Under the pieces are notes generated by a model. The model was not told the origin of the DNA, searched no databases, and worked only from the letters and a program-made list of their open reading frames with translations. The translations under genes and the position numbers were made by a program. From Litorimonas sp046250185 (GTDB taxonomy: Bacteria > Pseudomonadota > Alphaproteobacteria > Caulobacterales > Maricaulaceae), in NCBI RefSeq assembly GCF_046250185.1, contig NZ_CP176469.1: a stretch of 64,000 nucleotides of DNA; one strand, 5' to 3'. The first letter of the stretch is position 1, and every line of letters starts with the position of its first letter. Below, piece after piece: positions 53,613 through 61,174 of this stretch.

Positions 53613-53652
53613 GCACACAGGTTCCTCCTGCAGCCCAAACCCACGCCGACAG
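53565..53652 (-). ncRNA. Candidate hairpin RNA or long terminator downstream of radC
   Basis: On the minus strand, GGCGTGG/CCACGCC (53641-53647 and 53579-53585) and TTGGGCTGC/GCAGCCCAA (53630-53638 and 53590-53598) stack into one long stem, with CAG/CTG pairs at the base and a 31-base loop. T6 follows (plus-strand A6 at 53565-53570). This could be radC's terminator, but a stem this long with a large loop exposing AGGAGG is also the shape of a small RNA. Not matched to any family I know. Confidence 0.45.
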
Positions 53653-53692
53653 CCCACTTCAATAAACAATGAAATGACCTAGCCAATGTAGA

Positions 53693-54391
53693 TTACATCA
53701 ATCCCAGCGATTTAAAGCTCGCGATATTCTCCCGCCCGATGATCAGGTGATCGTGGACGGTCACGTCAATCGCTTTGGCGGCTTGGATGATCGTTTCGGT
53801 CATTTTGATGTCAGCGTGTGACGGCGTCGGATCGCCTGAGGGGTGGTTGTGCGTCAGGATGATCGCTGTGCTATCGAGCGCGAGCGCGCGCTTGATGATC
53901 TCTCGCGGATAGACAGGGGCGCGATTGACCGTGCCTTGGCCGAGGATTTCGTCTGCGATCAGGCGGTTCTTACGGTCCAAAAACAGCACCCGAAATTGCT
54001 CCTTGCCCTCATATTGCATCGCCGATCGGCAGTAATCGAGCAGCGCAGTCCACGATGAGAGGACGGGACGGTTCAAGATGCTTTCTTGGCCTAGCTTGGT
54101 CGCCGCCGCTCTTAGAATTTTGAGATCAAGCGCCACGTTCTCACTGATGAATTTCACCTCAGTCAGGCGGTCAATGGGTGCAGCTATCACCTCGGCAAAG
54201 CTGCCAAATTTCGCGATCAACTCTTTGGCGATCGGTTTGACGTCGCGGCGGACGATGGTGCGAAACAGGTAAAGCTCTAGCAGCTCATAATCAGCGAGGG
54301 CGTCAGCGCCTTTCTCGGCAAAGCGCGCACGCAGACGGTCACGGTGGCCGTGATAATGCGGTTTCGGCGTTTTGACTGGCTCATCCCCCAA
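53693..54391 (-). CDS. radC: RadC/JAB-domain protein
   Basis: A 232-residue MPN/JAB family protein. A helix-hairpin-helix-like N-terminal part (HYHGHRDRLRARFAEKGADALADYELL) precedes the metal motif LTHNHPSGDPTPSHAD near 172-187 and HDHLIIG. Despite the name, a direct role in DNA repair is disputed. The only in-frame start near the family's N-terminus is TTG 54391, without a clear Shine-Dalgarno; the nearby ATG at 54384 is out of frame. It follows map by nine bases, so translation may be coupled. Confidence 0.9.
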   Translation of the reverse strand: MGDEPVKTPKPHYHGHRDRLRARFAEKGADALADYELLELYLFRTIVRRDVKPIAKELIAKFGSFAEVIAAPIDRLTEVKFISENVALDLKILRAAATKLGQESILNRPVLSSWTALLDYCRSAMQYEGKEQFRVLFLDRKNRLIADEILGQGTVNRAPVYPREIIKRALALDSTAIILTHNHPSGDPTPSHADIKMTETIIQAAKAIDVTVHDHLIIGRENIASFKSLGLM

Positions 54392-54400
54392 AATACGAGC

Positions 54401-55222
54401 TTATGCGTAGGGAGGGTGATGCAAACCCTTGGGCGAGGCTGTGAATATCTCGCAGCCCGTCGCGGTCACGCCAACAGAGTGTTCGAACTGTGCTGTCAGC
54501 TTGCGGTCACGCGTCACAGCTGTCCAACCGTCCGAAAGGATTTTTGTGTCGGGCTTGCCGAGATTGATCATTGGCTCGATCGTGAAGAACATGCCTTCGC
54601 GTAGAACTTCGCCTTCGCCGGGGCGGCCAAAATGAAGGATGTTCGGCGCGTCATGGAACAGACGCCCAAGACCGTGGCCACAGAAATCTTCAACAACAGA
54701 GCATCGCTCGCCCTTGGCAAACTTCTCAATCGCATGACCAATATCGCCGGTCGTATTGCCGGGCTTCACCGCCGCAATGCCGAGCATCAGGCTGTCATAG
54801 GTAATCTGGATCAGGCGTTCGGCTTTGCGCGAAATCTCGCCCACGGGATACATGCGAGATGTGTCCCCGTGCCACCCATCGAGGATTACAGTGACGTCGA
54901 TATTGACGATGTCGCCTTCTTTTAGCGGCTTATCATTCGGAATACCGTGGCAGACAACGTGATTGATAGAGGTGCAGACTGTATGCTGATAGCCGCGATA
55001 GCCCAAGCACGCAGGCACACCGCCGCGCGCGACCAAAAAGTCAAACGACGCTTTGTCGAGTTCCGCCGTCGTCACACCAGGCACGACAAGGGGGACAAGC
55101 ATATCGAGACACTCCGCCGCCAGACGGCCAGCCTTTCGCATGCCCTCGAAATCTTCGGGGGAGTGGAGCTTAATCGCGCCGTCTCGGATATCGGTCGCCT
55201 CGGATGCATCAATATAATTCAT
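54401..55222 (-). CDS. map: Methionine aminopeptidase, type I
   Basis: Removes the N-terminal methionine from new proteins. About 273 residues from ATG 55222. The active site histidine is in INHVVCHGIPND, metal-binding residues in VTVILDGWHGDTSRMY, HGLGRLFHD and FTIEPMINLG, and the last glutamate in AQFEHSVGVT. The frame is open to 55285, but that stretch overlaps the divergent CinA-like gene and is not needed. Confidence 0.95.
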   Translation of the reverse strand: MNYIDASEATDIRDGAIKLHSPEDFEGMRKAGRLAAECLDMLVPLVVPGVTTAELDKASFDFLVARGGVPACLGYRGYQHTVCTSINHVVCHGIPNDKPLKEGDIVNIDVTVILDGWHGDTSRMYPVGEISRKAERLIQITYDSLMLGIAAVKPGNTTGDIGHAIEKFAKGERCSVVEDFCGHGLGRLFHDAPNILHFGRPGEGEVLREGMFFTIEPMINLGKPDTKILSDGWTAVTRDRKLTAQFEHSVGVTATGCEIFTASPKGLHHPPYA

Positions 55223-55273
55223 ACCCGCGCTATAACAGTAGACGCCGCCCCTCGCTAGACTTAATAGCGGCCC

Positions 55274-56005
55274 ATGTCTGATCACACTGTCACAGCTGGA
55301 ATAATTCTTATTGGCGATGAGCTACTGTCGGGGCGGACGCAGGATACGAACCTGTCGACAATCGCCAAATGGCTGGAACCGCTGGGTGTGCAAGTGGGAG
55401 AAGCGCGGATTATTGCCGACGATGCCGAGGTGATCACGCAGACAGTTCGTACGTTTTCAGAGCGATTTAACTACGTGTTTACGACGGGCGGGATCGGGCC
55501 GACCCATGACGATATAACCGCCGATTGCATCGCGGCGGCTTTTGATCTGGGAATCAGTGAGCGGGACGACGCGATTGCCATGCTCCGAGAGCGCTATGAG
55601 CAGGGCGAGCTGAACGCGGCCCGCCGCCGCATGGCGCGAATTCCAGACGGCGCGAGCCTGATCAAGAACCCTGTCAGCCAAGCACCAGGGTTTCAGACGC
55701 GCAACGTCTTTACGATGGCGGGCGTCCCGTCGATCATGCGCGGCATGCTGCCTGATATCGAACACCGTATTCAAGGCGGGGCGAAAGTCTATTCAGTTAA
55801 TGTGACGGCCGCAGGGATTGGCGAAGGCGACGCCGCCGAACCCCTCGCTGAAATAGAGAGACGCTTCCACGGGGTGTCCATTGGCAGCTATCCTTTCTTC
55901 AACGCCGATCTGCGCGGCGTCACATTTGTGGCAAGAGGGCGAGATAAGGCCATGTTGGAAAAAGTAGAGATTGCCTTAAGCGCGCTTGTCGCAGACCTGA
56001 CCTAA
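55274..56005 (+). CDS. CinA-like molybdopterin-binding domain protein
   Basis: A 243-residue MoCF-type domain, without the C-terminal PncC deamidase part of full CinA. ILIGDELLSGRTQDTN (about 11-26) and FTTGGIGPTHDDITADC (about 70-86) are the family motifs, and a GVPSIMRGM follows. Possibly an ADP-ribose/NAD-related pyrophosphatase, which the N-terminal CinA domain carries out in other bacteria. It overlaps the convergent VOC gene by four bases. Confidence 0.88.
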   Translation: MSDHTVTAGIILIGDELLSGRTQDTNLSTIAKWLEPLGVQVGEARIIADDAEVITQTVRTFSERFNYVFTTGGIGPTHDDITADCIAAAFDLGISERDDAIAMLRERYEQGELNAARRRMARIPDGASLIKNPVSQAPGFQTRNVFTMAGVPSIMRGMLPDIEHRIQGGAKVYSVNVTAAGIGEGDAAEPLAEIERRFHGVSIGSYPFFNADLRGVTFVARGRDKAMLEKVEIALSALVADLT

Positions 56006-56388
56006 GCGCGGTAGCTGACAACTTCGTACTCAATGTCATCGTGATCGCGGAAATAGAGGCTTTCACATTCTTTATAATTACCACGGCTGCAGACCTCATA
56101 GCCTGCCTCCGCAAGCTTTGTTTCAAGGGCCGCTAGGTCATCAACGGTCACAGCGATATGGCTCATCCCGCCACGAAATTTGTGCGGTTTTATATCCACG
56201 ATTTGCGACTCTATGGGAGAATATAAGGCTAGGTATCGATCATCCGTGCCAATATGGACAGTATATCCACCCTCCATCGCTGCGCCTTCCCAGCGTATAT
56301 GCCAGCCAAATAGTTTTTCTAACATGGCTGCCGATCTCTTCGGATCTGTGACGGTGAGGTTGATATGTTCGAGTGTTGCTGTTTGCAT
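56002..56388 (-). CDS. VOC-family (glyoxalase-fold) protein
   Basis: A 128-residue VOC protein with two beta-alpha-beta-beta-beta modules: TATLEHINLTVTDPKRSAAM (His 8 as a metal ligand candidate), then GGMSHIAVTVDDLAALETKL with its histidine and the C-terminal FRDHDDIEYEVVSY glutamate. It could act on glutathione or bacillithiol-like conjugates or bind a drug. Its promoter carries the SoxR box, so activation by redox-cycling compounds is expected. Confidence 0.88.
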   Translation of the reverse strand: MQTATLEHINLTVTDPKRSAAMLEKLFGWHIRWEGAAMEGGYTVHIGTDDRYLALYSPIESQIVDIKPHKFRGGMSHIAVTVDDLAALETKLAEAGYEVCSRGNYKECESLYFRDHDDIEYEVVSYRA

Positions 56389-56429
56389 ATTAGGTCTCCT
56401 TTTATGCCTATTGTGTTGTATGAAAACAG

Positions 56430-56460
56430 ACGCTACGACCTCAAGTTAAGTTGAGGTCAA
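56430..56460 (-). promoter_or_regulatory. SoxR box and MerR-type promoter of the VOC gene
   Basis: CCTCAAGTTAAGTTGAGG (56439-56456) differs at one base from the E. coli SoxR box CCTCAAGTTAACTTGAGG, and the flanking GA/TC extends the symmetry to 22 bp. On the minus strand it sits between TTGACC (-35, 56455-56460) and TAGCGT (-10, 56430-56435), spaced 19 bp as in MerR-family activated promoters. The site lies 22 bp before soxR, so autorepression is likely too. Confidence 0.88.
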
Positions 56461-56477
56461 GCGAAATTGAGATATTT

Positions 56478-56936
56478 ATGAAACGAGTGAAAACGGGGCT
56501 ATCCATTGGTAAAGTAGCAGCCCGAACGGGCGTGGCAGTTTCTGCATTGCGCTTTTACGAAGAGGCAGGCCTCGTCTTGGCAGGACGCAATGCAGGGGGA
56601 CAGCGCGTGTTTGAACCCTCAGATATTCGCCGCATTTCATTTGTCATAATCGCGCAAAAGCTAGGCTTCTCGCTCAAGCAGATTAAGGGCCAGCTTGACG
56701 CTTTACCCAACAACCGAACGCCAACTAAACAGGATTGGGAAAAGATTAGTCGCGATTTCGGCCAAGATATAGACGCGCGCATAGACGCTCTGACGACATT
56801 AAAGCGTAAACTGACAGGCTGCATCGGGTGCGGCTGCCTATCGCTCAAGAGCTGTGCGATTTATAATGCTGATGACGCAGCAGCGGCGAAAGGCGCGGGT
56901 CCGCGCTTTCTGATGGGGGATAATCCTGAAATTTAA
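56478..56936 (+). CDS. soxR: Redox-sensing regulator SoxR
   Basis: MerR-family regulator of about 152 residues with a [2Fe-2S] sensor. The winged helix is LSIGKVAARTGVAVSALRFY, and the cluster motif C-I-G-C-G-C-L-S-L-x2-C near 117-128 has all four ligands. ATG 56478 (MKRVKTGLSIG) is used; the frame is open to 56451 inside the SoxR box. In non-enteric bacteria SoxR often controls its own neighbours rather than soxS. Here the neighbour is a VOC protein. Confidence 0.95.
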   Translation: MKRVKTGLSIGKVAARTGVAVSALRFYEEAGLVLAGRNAGGQRVFEPSDIRRISFVIIAQKLGFSLKQIKGQLDALPNNRTPTKQDWEKISRDFGQDIDARIDALTTLKRKLTGCIGCGCLSLKSCAIYNADDAAAAKGAGPRFLMGDNPEI

Positions 56937-57001
56937 TTGGCTATCCGTGAAAATCTTCTTGTTCAAAATAGATCGAGGCGTTAGCTAACCTTCATTCTGC
57001 T

Positions 57002-57088
57002 GCGGGCGTGGTGGAATTGGTAGACACGCAAGACTTAAAATCTTGTTCTCGTATGAGAGTGCCGGTTCGATTCCGGCCGCCCGCACCA
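57002..57088 (+). tRNA. tRNA-Leu (anticodon UAA)
   Basis: The acceptor arms GCGGGCG (57002-57008) and CGCCCGC (57078-57084) pair fully. The anticodon stem CAAGA/TCTTG encloses loop CTTAAAA with anticodon TAA. A long variable arm (GTTCTCGTATGAGAGT region) marks a class II tRNA, and the T-loop is GGTTCGATTCC. The 3' CCA is encoded (57086-57088). A palindrome GTTAGCTAAC (56980-56989) lies just upstream. Confidence 0.97.
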
Positions 57089-57106
57089 TCTTCGCCAGAC
57101 TTAGCC

Positions 57107-57122
57107 GTGGGACATATCCCAC
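57107..57122. promoter_or_regulatory. Operator O1 upstream of cysD
   Basis: GTGGGACATATCCCAC is a palindrome with a single mismatch at the centre. It lies just upstream of the predicted -35 of cysD and repeats the sequence of O2 (57174-57189). Confidence 0.7.
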
Positions 57123-57129
57123 TGTTGCC

Positions 57130-57157
57130 TTTACATCTGATGAAATTCACCTATATG
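57130..57157 (+). promoter_or_regulatory. Predicted sigma-70 promoter of the cysD operon
   Basis: TTTACA (57130-57135), 16 bp, TATATG (57152-57157). It is flanked by O1 and O2, whose centres are 67 bp apart, a layout suited to repression by two dimers. Confidence 0.55.
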
Positions 57158-57173
57158 AAACATGAAATCAATC

Positions 57174-57189
57174 GTGGGATATATCCCAA
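57174..57189. promoter_or_regulatory. Operator O2 before the cysD ribosome-binding site
   Basis: TGGGATATATCCCA (57175-57188) is a perfect 14-bp palindrome, the second copy of the TGGGAYATATCCCA element. It lies between the predicted -10 and the Shine-Dalgarno AAGAGG (57188-57193). Confidence 0.75.
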
Positions 57190-57200
57190 GAGGCCGCTTT

Positions 57201-58307
57201 ATGTCACTCCTAGCAGAATTTCTCACCCGCGCAGAGGCGCTATCTGACACGTCGGGACAATCGCTATCGACGATTTCCCGCAAGATATTTAATGACGGGA
57301 AGGGCATAGCGCGCCTCAAAGACGGTGGGCAGATGACGCTCAAGACAATGGACGCGGCCTTGGCCACGCTCGCCGAGCTAGAATCTGAAGCGGACGGATC
57401 TAATGCTTTGACGATGTCGCATCTGGATCGCTTGGAGGCTGAGAGCATCCACATTATGCGCGAAGTTGCGAGCCAGTGCGAAAATCCTGTTATGCTCTAT
57501 TCGGTCGGCAAGGACAGCTCCGTCATGTTGCATTTGGCGGAGAAAGCGTTTTATCCGTCGCCGCCACCATTCCCGCTGCTCCACGTCGATACGCGCTGGA
57601 AGTTCAAGGAAATGTACGAATTTCGAGATCGTCGCGCCAAAGAAGTCGGTATGGAATTGCTCGTTCATATCAATCCAGACGGGGTGAAGCAGGACATGAA
57701 CCCGTTTACTTATGGTTCGGCTGTCCACACAGACGTGATGAAGACGCAAGGTTTGAAGCAGGCGTTGGACAAATACGGTTTCGACGCAGCCTTTGGCGGC
57801 GCTCGTCGCGATGAGGAAAAATCCCGCGCCAAGGAGCGTATCTTCTCTTTCCGCAGCGAGAACCACCGTTGGGACGCAAAGAACCAACGCCCAGAGCTGT
57901 GGAATATTTACAATACCCGCGTTCACAAGGGCGAAAGTATGCGGGTCTTCCCGATCTCGAATTGGACTGAACTGGACATCTGGCAATATATCGAACGTGA
58001 GAAAATCCAGATTCCTGATCTGTATTTATCAAAGAAGCGCCCCGTGGTGGAGAAAGACGGCGGGCTGTTTTTGGTCGATGATGACCGCATGCCGATTGGG
58101 CCCGATGATGTGGTGACGGAGAAGATGGTGCGCTTCCGCACGCTCGGTTGCTACCCGCTCACGGGGGCTGTCGAGTCGGAGGCCGTGACCTTGCCTGACG
58201 TGATCCAAGAAATGCTGCTGACTACGACATCAGAGCGCCAAGGCCGCGTGATCGACAATGACGGCGGTGCGTCGATGGAACAGAAGAAAGAAGAGGGGTA
58301 CTTCTAA
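57201..58307 (+). CDS. cysD: Sulfate adenylyltransferase subunit 2 with N-terminal HTH-like extension
   Basis: CysD with CysN makes adenosine 5'-phosphosulfate from ATP and sulfate. The CysD part starts at about MSHLDRLEAESIHIMREV (ATG 57414) with PP-loop SVGKDSSVML and ends RQGRVIDNDGGASMEQKKEE. It is preceded without a stop by about 71 residues from ATG 57201, which has AAGAGG at good spacing, while ATG 57414 has none. This segment (LAEFLTRAEALSDTSGQSLS; RKIFNDGKGIARLKDGG) resembles small alphaproteobacterial helix-turn-helix proteins. Usual CysD length is about 300; here 368. Two palindromes flank its promoter. Overlaps cysNC by TAATG. Confidence 0.9.
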   Translation: MSLLAEFLTRAEALSDTSGQSLSTISRKIFNDGKGIARLKDGGQMTLKTMDAALATLAELESEADGSNALTMSHLDRLEAESIHIMREVASQCENPVMLYSVGKDSSVMLHLAEKAFYPSPPPFPLLHVDTRWKFKEMYEFRDRRAKEVGMELLVHINPDGVKQDMNPFTYGSAVHTDVMKTQGLKQALDKYGFDAAFGGARRDEEKSRAKERIFSFRSENHRWDAKNQRPELWNIYNTRVHKGESMRVFPISNWTELDIWQYIEREKIQIPDLYLSKKRPVVEKDGGLFLVDDDRMPIGPDDVVTEKMVRFRTLGCYPLTGAVESEAVTLPDVIQEMLLTTTSERQGRVIDNDGGASMEQKKEEGYF

Positions 58308-60220
58308 TGGCGCATCTTGATGATCTGATTGCAACCGATATTCACGCCTATTTGCGGGCGCAAGAGAACAAGTCTTACCTCCGCTTCATCACTTGCGGAT
58401 CAGTTGATGACGGCAAGTCGACGCTGATCGGCCGGTTGCTTTATGATAGCAAGCTAATCTATGAAGACCAACTCGCCAGCATTGAGAAGGACAGCAAAAA
58501 GTCCGGCACACAAGGCGATAAAATCGATCTTGCGCTCCTCGTAGACGGCCTCGCGGCTGAGCGGGAGCAGGGGATTACAATCGACGTCGCCTACCGTTTC
58601 TTCAGCACGGATAAGCGCAAATTCATCGTCGCGGATACGCCGGGCCACGTGCAATATACGCGGAATATGGCGACAGGTGCCTCGACCGCTGACGTCGCGA
58701 TTTTGCTGATTGATGCGCGTTACGGTGTGCAAGAACAGACACGCCGCCATTCTTACATCGCCTCGCTGCTGGGCATTAAGCATGTCGTGGTGGCCGTGAA
58801 TAAAATGGACATTGTCGATTTTGATCAAGCTGTGTTCAACGACATTGAAGTTGAGTTTCGTAAGTTTGCGCAAGACCTGACTTTTACCGATATTCGCTGC
58901 ATCCCAATGTCTGCGCTGGACGGAGACAATGTGATCCGCAAGTCTGAGCGGTCCGACTGGTATCAGGGGCCGAGCTTGCTGGAATATCTGGAAACAGTGG
59001 ATGTAGACAGCGCCAGTTTAGACGCCCCGTTCCGTTTACCCGTGCAGTGGGTTAACCGTCCCAATCTCGATTTCCGCGGTTTTTCTGGCACAGTCGCAAG
59101 CGGCACGATTGCTGTGGGTGACGAAGTCATTGTTATCCCGTCTGGCAAGCGCTCCCATGTCAAAGAGATCGTGACCTATGACGGCAATAAAGACCTCGCT
59201 CGCGAAGATATGGCGATCACGCTGACCCTCACGGACGAGATCGATATTAGTCGTGGCGATGTCATCTGCAAAACAGATGCCCCGTCAGAACAAGCCGATC
59301 AATTTCAAGCGCACCTGATCTGGATGGCGGATCAAGCGCTCTTTCCTGGGCGTCAATATATTCTCAAGACAGGCAATAAATCGGTACCAGCAACGATTAG
59401 TAACTTGAAATACCGCGTTGATATTAATGACTTTTCCGAAGTTGCAGCCAATACGCTGGAGTTGAACGAAATCGGCGTTGCGACGCTGAGCCTCTCTGCG
59501 CCGATCGCATTTGATCCCTATAAAGATAACCGTCAAACGGGTGCATTTATCCTGATTGATCGGCAGACCAATGCGACGGTTGGGGCGGGCATGCTTGATT
59601 TTGCACTCCGCCGTGCACGGAATGTGGTCTGGCAAGATTTGGACGTGAGCAAGGCCGCTAGGGCCACGCAGAAGCTGCAAAAGCCAGCCTTGCTATGGTT
59701 CACAGGACTATCTGGATCAGGCAAATCGACGATTGCGAACCTCGTTGAGAAGCGCTTATTGGACCTCGGGCGTCATACCTACACATTGGACGGAGATAAT
59801 GTACGCCACGGCCTCAACCGTGATCTTGGCTTTACGAAGGCTGACCGGATCGAGAATATTCGGCGAATTGGCGAAGTCGCCAAGCTGATGGTCGATGCAG
59901 GTTTGATCACGATGGCCTCCTTTATCTCGCCTTATATCGCGGAACGTCGCATGGCGCGGGAGTTGTTGGACGATCAAGAGTTTATCGAAATCTTCGTTGA
60001 TACGCCGCTGGAAGTGGCCGAAAAACGCGATGTGAAGGGCCTTTATGCAAGAGCGAGAGCGGGCGAGATCAAGAACTTCACTGGAATTGATAGCGAATAC
60101 CAGCCCCCCCAAAGTCCAGAGATCGTCGTCAACACAGTTGAAATGACAGCTGAAGACGCGGCAGAAATGATCGTATCTTACCTGACGAAAAACGGCTATT
60201 TGTCACCTCAAGATGACTGA
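58307..60220 (+). CDS. cysNC: Fused sulfate adenylyltransferase subunit 1 / APS kinase
   Basis: A 637-residue bifunctional enzyme. The CysN GTPase has G1 GSVDDGKST (about 32-40), DTPGH, NKMD and EF-Tu-like beta barrels; it drives APS formation. The APS kinase part begins near residue 462 with GLSGSGKST (about 467-475), DGDNVRHGLNRDLGF and FISPYIAERR, making PAPS. Such NodQ-type fusions are common in alphaproteobacteria. Start is TAATG with cysD; the end overlaps the DHH gene by eight bases. Confidence 0.97.
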   Translation: MAHLDDLIATDIHAYLRAQENKSYLRFITCGSVDDGKSTLIGRLLYDSKLIYEDQLASIEKDSKKSGTQGDKIDLALLVDGLAAEREQGITIDVAYRFFSTDKRKFIVADTPGHVQYTRNMATGASTADVAILLIDARYGVQEQTRRHSYIASLLGIKHVVVAVNKMDIVDFDQAVFNDIEVEFRKFAQDLTFTDIRCIPMSALDGDNVIRKSERSDWYQGPSLLEYLETVDVDSASLDAPFRLPVQWVNRPNLDFRGFSGTVASGTIAVGDEVIVIPSGKRSHVKEIVTYDGNKDLAREDMAITLTLTDEIDISRGDVICKTDAPSEQADQFQAHLIWMADQALFPGRQYILKTGNKSVPATISNLKYRVDINDFSEVAANTLELNEIGVATLSLSAPIAFDPYKDNRQTGAFILIDRQTNATVGAGMLDFALRRARNVVWQDLDVSKAARATQKLQKPALLWFTGLSGSGKSTIANLVEKRLLDLGRHTYTLDGDNVRHGLNRDLGFTKADRIENIRRIGEVAKLMVDAGLITMASFISPYIAERRMARELLDDQEFIEIFVDTPLEVAEKRDVKGLYARARAGEIKNFTGIDSEYQPPQSPEIVVNTVEMTAEDAAEMIVSYLTKNGYLSPQDD

Positions 60221-61157
60221 TTATGATGTATTTAATGGGGATGCTGACGGCATAATTTCGCTCGTGCAACTCCGCTTGTCAGAGCCGCGTCATGCGGAAT
60301 TGGTAACGGGGCGGAAGCGGGATATTAAACTGCTGGATCGTGTGCAGGCGACAAGTGGCGATCGCGTCACCGTCCTTGATATTTCAATGCGCAGCAATGC
60401 TGACGACCTCCGCCGCATTTTGGATACAGGTGCTAAGGTGCAATATTTTGACCACCACAATGCAGGCGATATTCCAGATCACGCGAATTTGGATGCGACG
60501 ATCAATACGGCGTCAGAAGTCTGCACAGCGGTCTTGGTCGATCAATATCTCGGCGGCGCGCACCGCGCTTGGGCGGTAGCGGCCGCTTATGGTGATAACT
60601 TTCCCGCCATGGCAGAGCGTCTCGCGACAGGACATCACTTGCCACTGGCACAGCTGAAGGAACTTGGGGAATTAATTAATTACAATGGCTATGGTGGGTC
60701 GGTGGATGACCTGCTATATCATCCCGCAGACCTCTTTCGGTTGCTGGTCAAACACGCAACGCCAATGGCGTTTCTGACCGAGGCAGGGGAGCCGTTCTTC
60801 GCGCTACAGGAGCAATATGCCAGCGATTGGGCCATGGCGCAGGCAAGTCAAGTCATGGATAATCGTCCCAAGGGTCGCGTCCTCGCTCTCTCTGATACCG
60901 CCGCCTCTCGTCGTATTTCGGGGGATTACGGCAATAAACTCGCGCAAGAAAACCCTGACCGCGCACATGCTATCTTGACCGCGCAAGCGGACGGCTATCT
61001 CGTCTCTATCCGTGCGCCGATAAACAAGCGCGAAGGGGCCGATACGCTCGCGCTTCAGTTTGAAACGGGCGGTGGACGCGCGGCGGCAGCTGGCATAAAT
61101 CACCTGCCAGACGCCGACGTCACCCGATTTATTGAGGCCTTCCGTGCGGCCTTCTAA
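60213..61157 (+). CDS. DHH/DHHA1 phosphoesterase, possible pAp phosphatase
   Basis: A 314-residue protein of the DHH superfamily. Metal-binding motifs are VFNGDADGIISL at the N-terminus, VLDISMRS, and FDHHNAG; a DHHA1-like GGGRAAAAGINHL is near the C-terminus. NrnA-type relatives degrade nano-RNA and dephosphorylate pAp, the by-product of PAPS use. Its 8-base overlap with cysNC suggests the latter job here, replacing CysQ, which is not seen in the window. Function is inference from context. Confidence 0.82.
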   Translation: MTDYDVFNGDADGIISLVQLRLSEPRHAELVTGRKRDIKLLDRVQATSGDRVTVLDISMRSNADDLRRILDTGAKVQYFDHHNAGDIPDHANLDATINTASEVCTAVLVDQYLGGAHRAWAVAAAYGDNFPAMAERLATGHHLPLAQLKELGELINYNGYGGSVDDLLYHPADLFRLLVKHATPMAFLTEAGEPFFALQEQYASDWAMAQASQVMDNRPKGRVLALSDTAASRRISGDYGNKLAQENPDRAHAILTAQADGYLVSIRAPINKREGADTLALQFETGGGRAAAAGINHLPDADVTRFIEAFRAAF

Positions 61158-61174
61158 TCCGCTAGGCTCTGCTT

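Larger units (their letters stand above)
53238..53692. other. 455-bp intergenic region between MFS gene and radC
   Basis: No convincing conserved gene. It contains the 14-bp iteron array (53300-53348) near the MFS gene and a long hairpin with a T6 end and an embedded 31-codon frame near radC (53565-53652, 53517-53612). An 83-codon minus frame across 53435-53686 overlaps the hairpin and looks random. Confidence 0.6.

Noticed and set aside
53565..53652. Hairpin region considered as 6S RNA, SRP RNA or tmRNA
   Set aside because: None of the conserved cores (GGAAG-type SRP loop, 6S central bubble context, tmRNA tag or CCA end) is present.
53435..53686. 83-codon minus-strand open frame between the MFS gene and radC
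   Set aside because: It runs through the long hairpin, has no Shine-Dalgarno at its start and an amino-acid mix typical of chance frames.
57162..57200. Earlier ATG codons for the cysD frame
   Set aside because: They overlap operator O2 and the promoter's -10 area and have no ribosome-binding site; ATG 57201 does.
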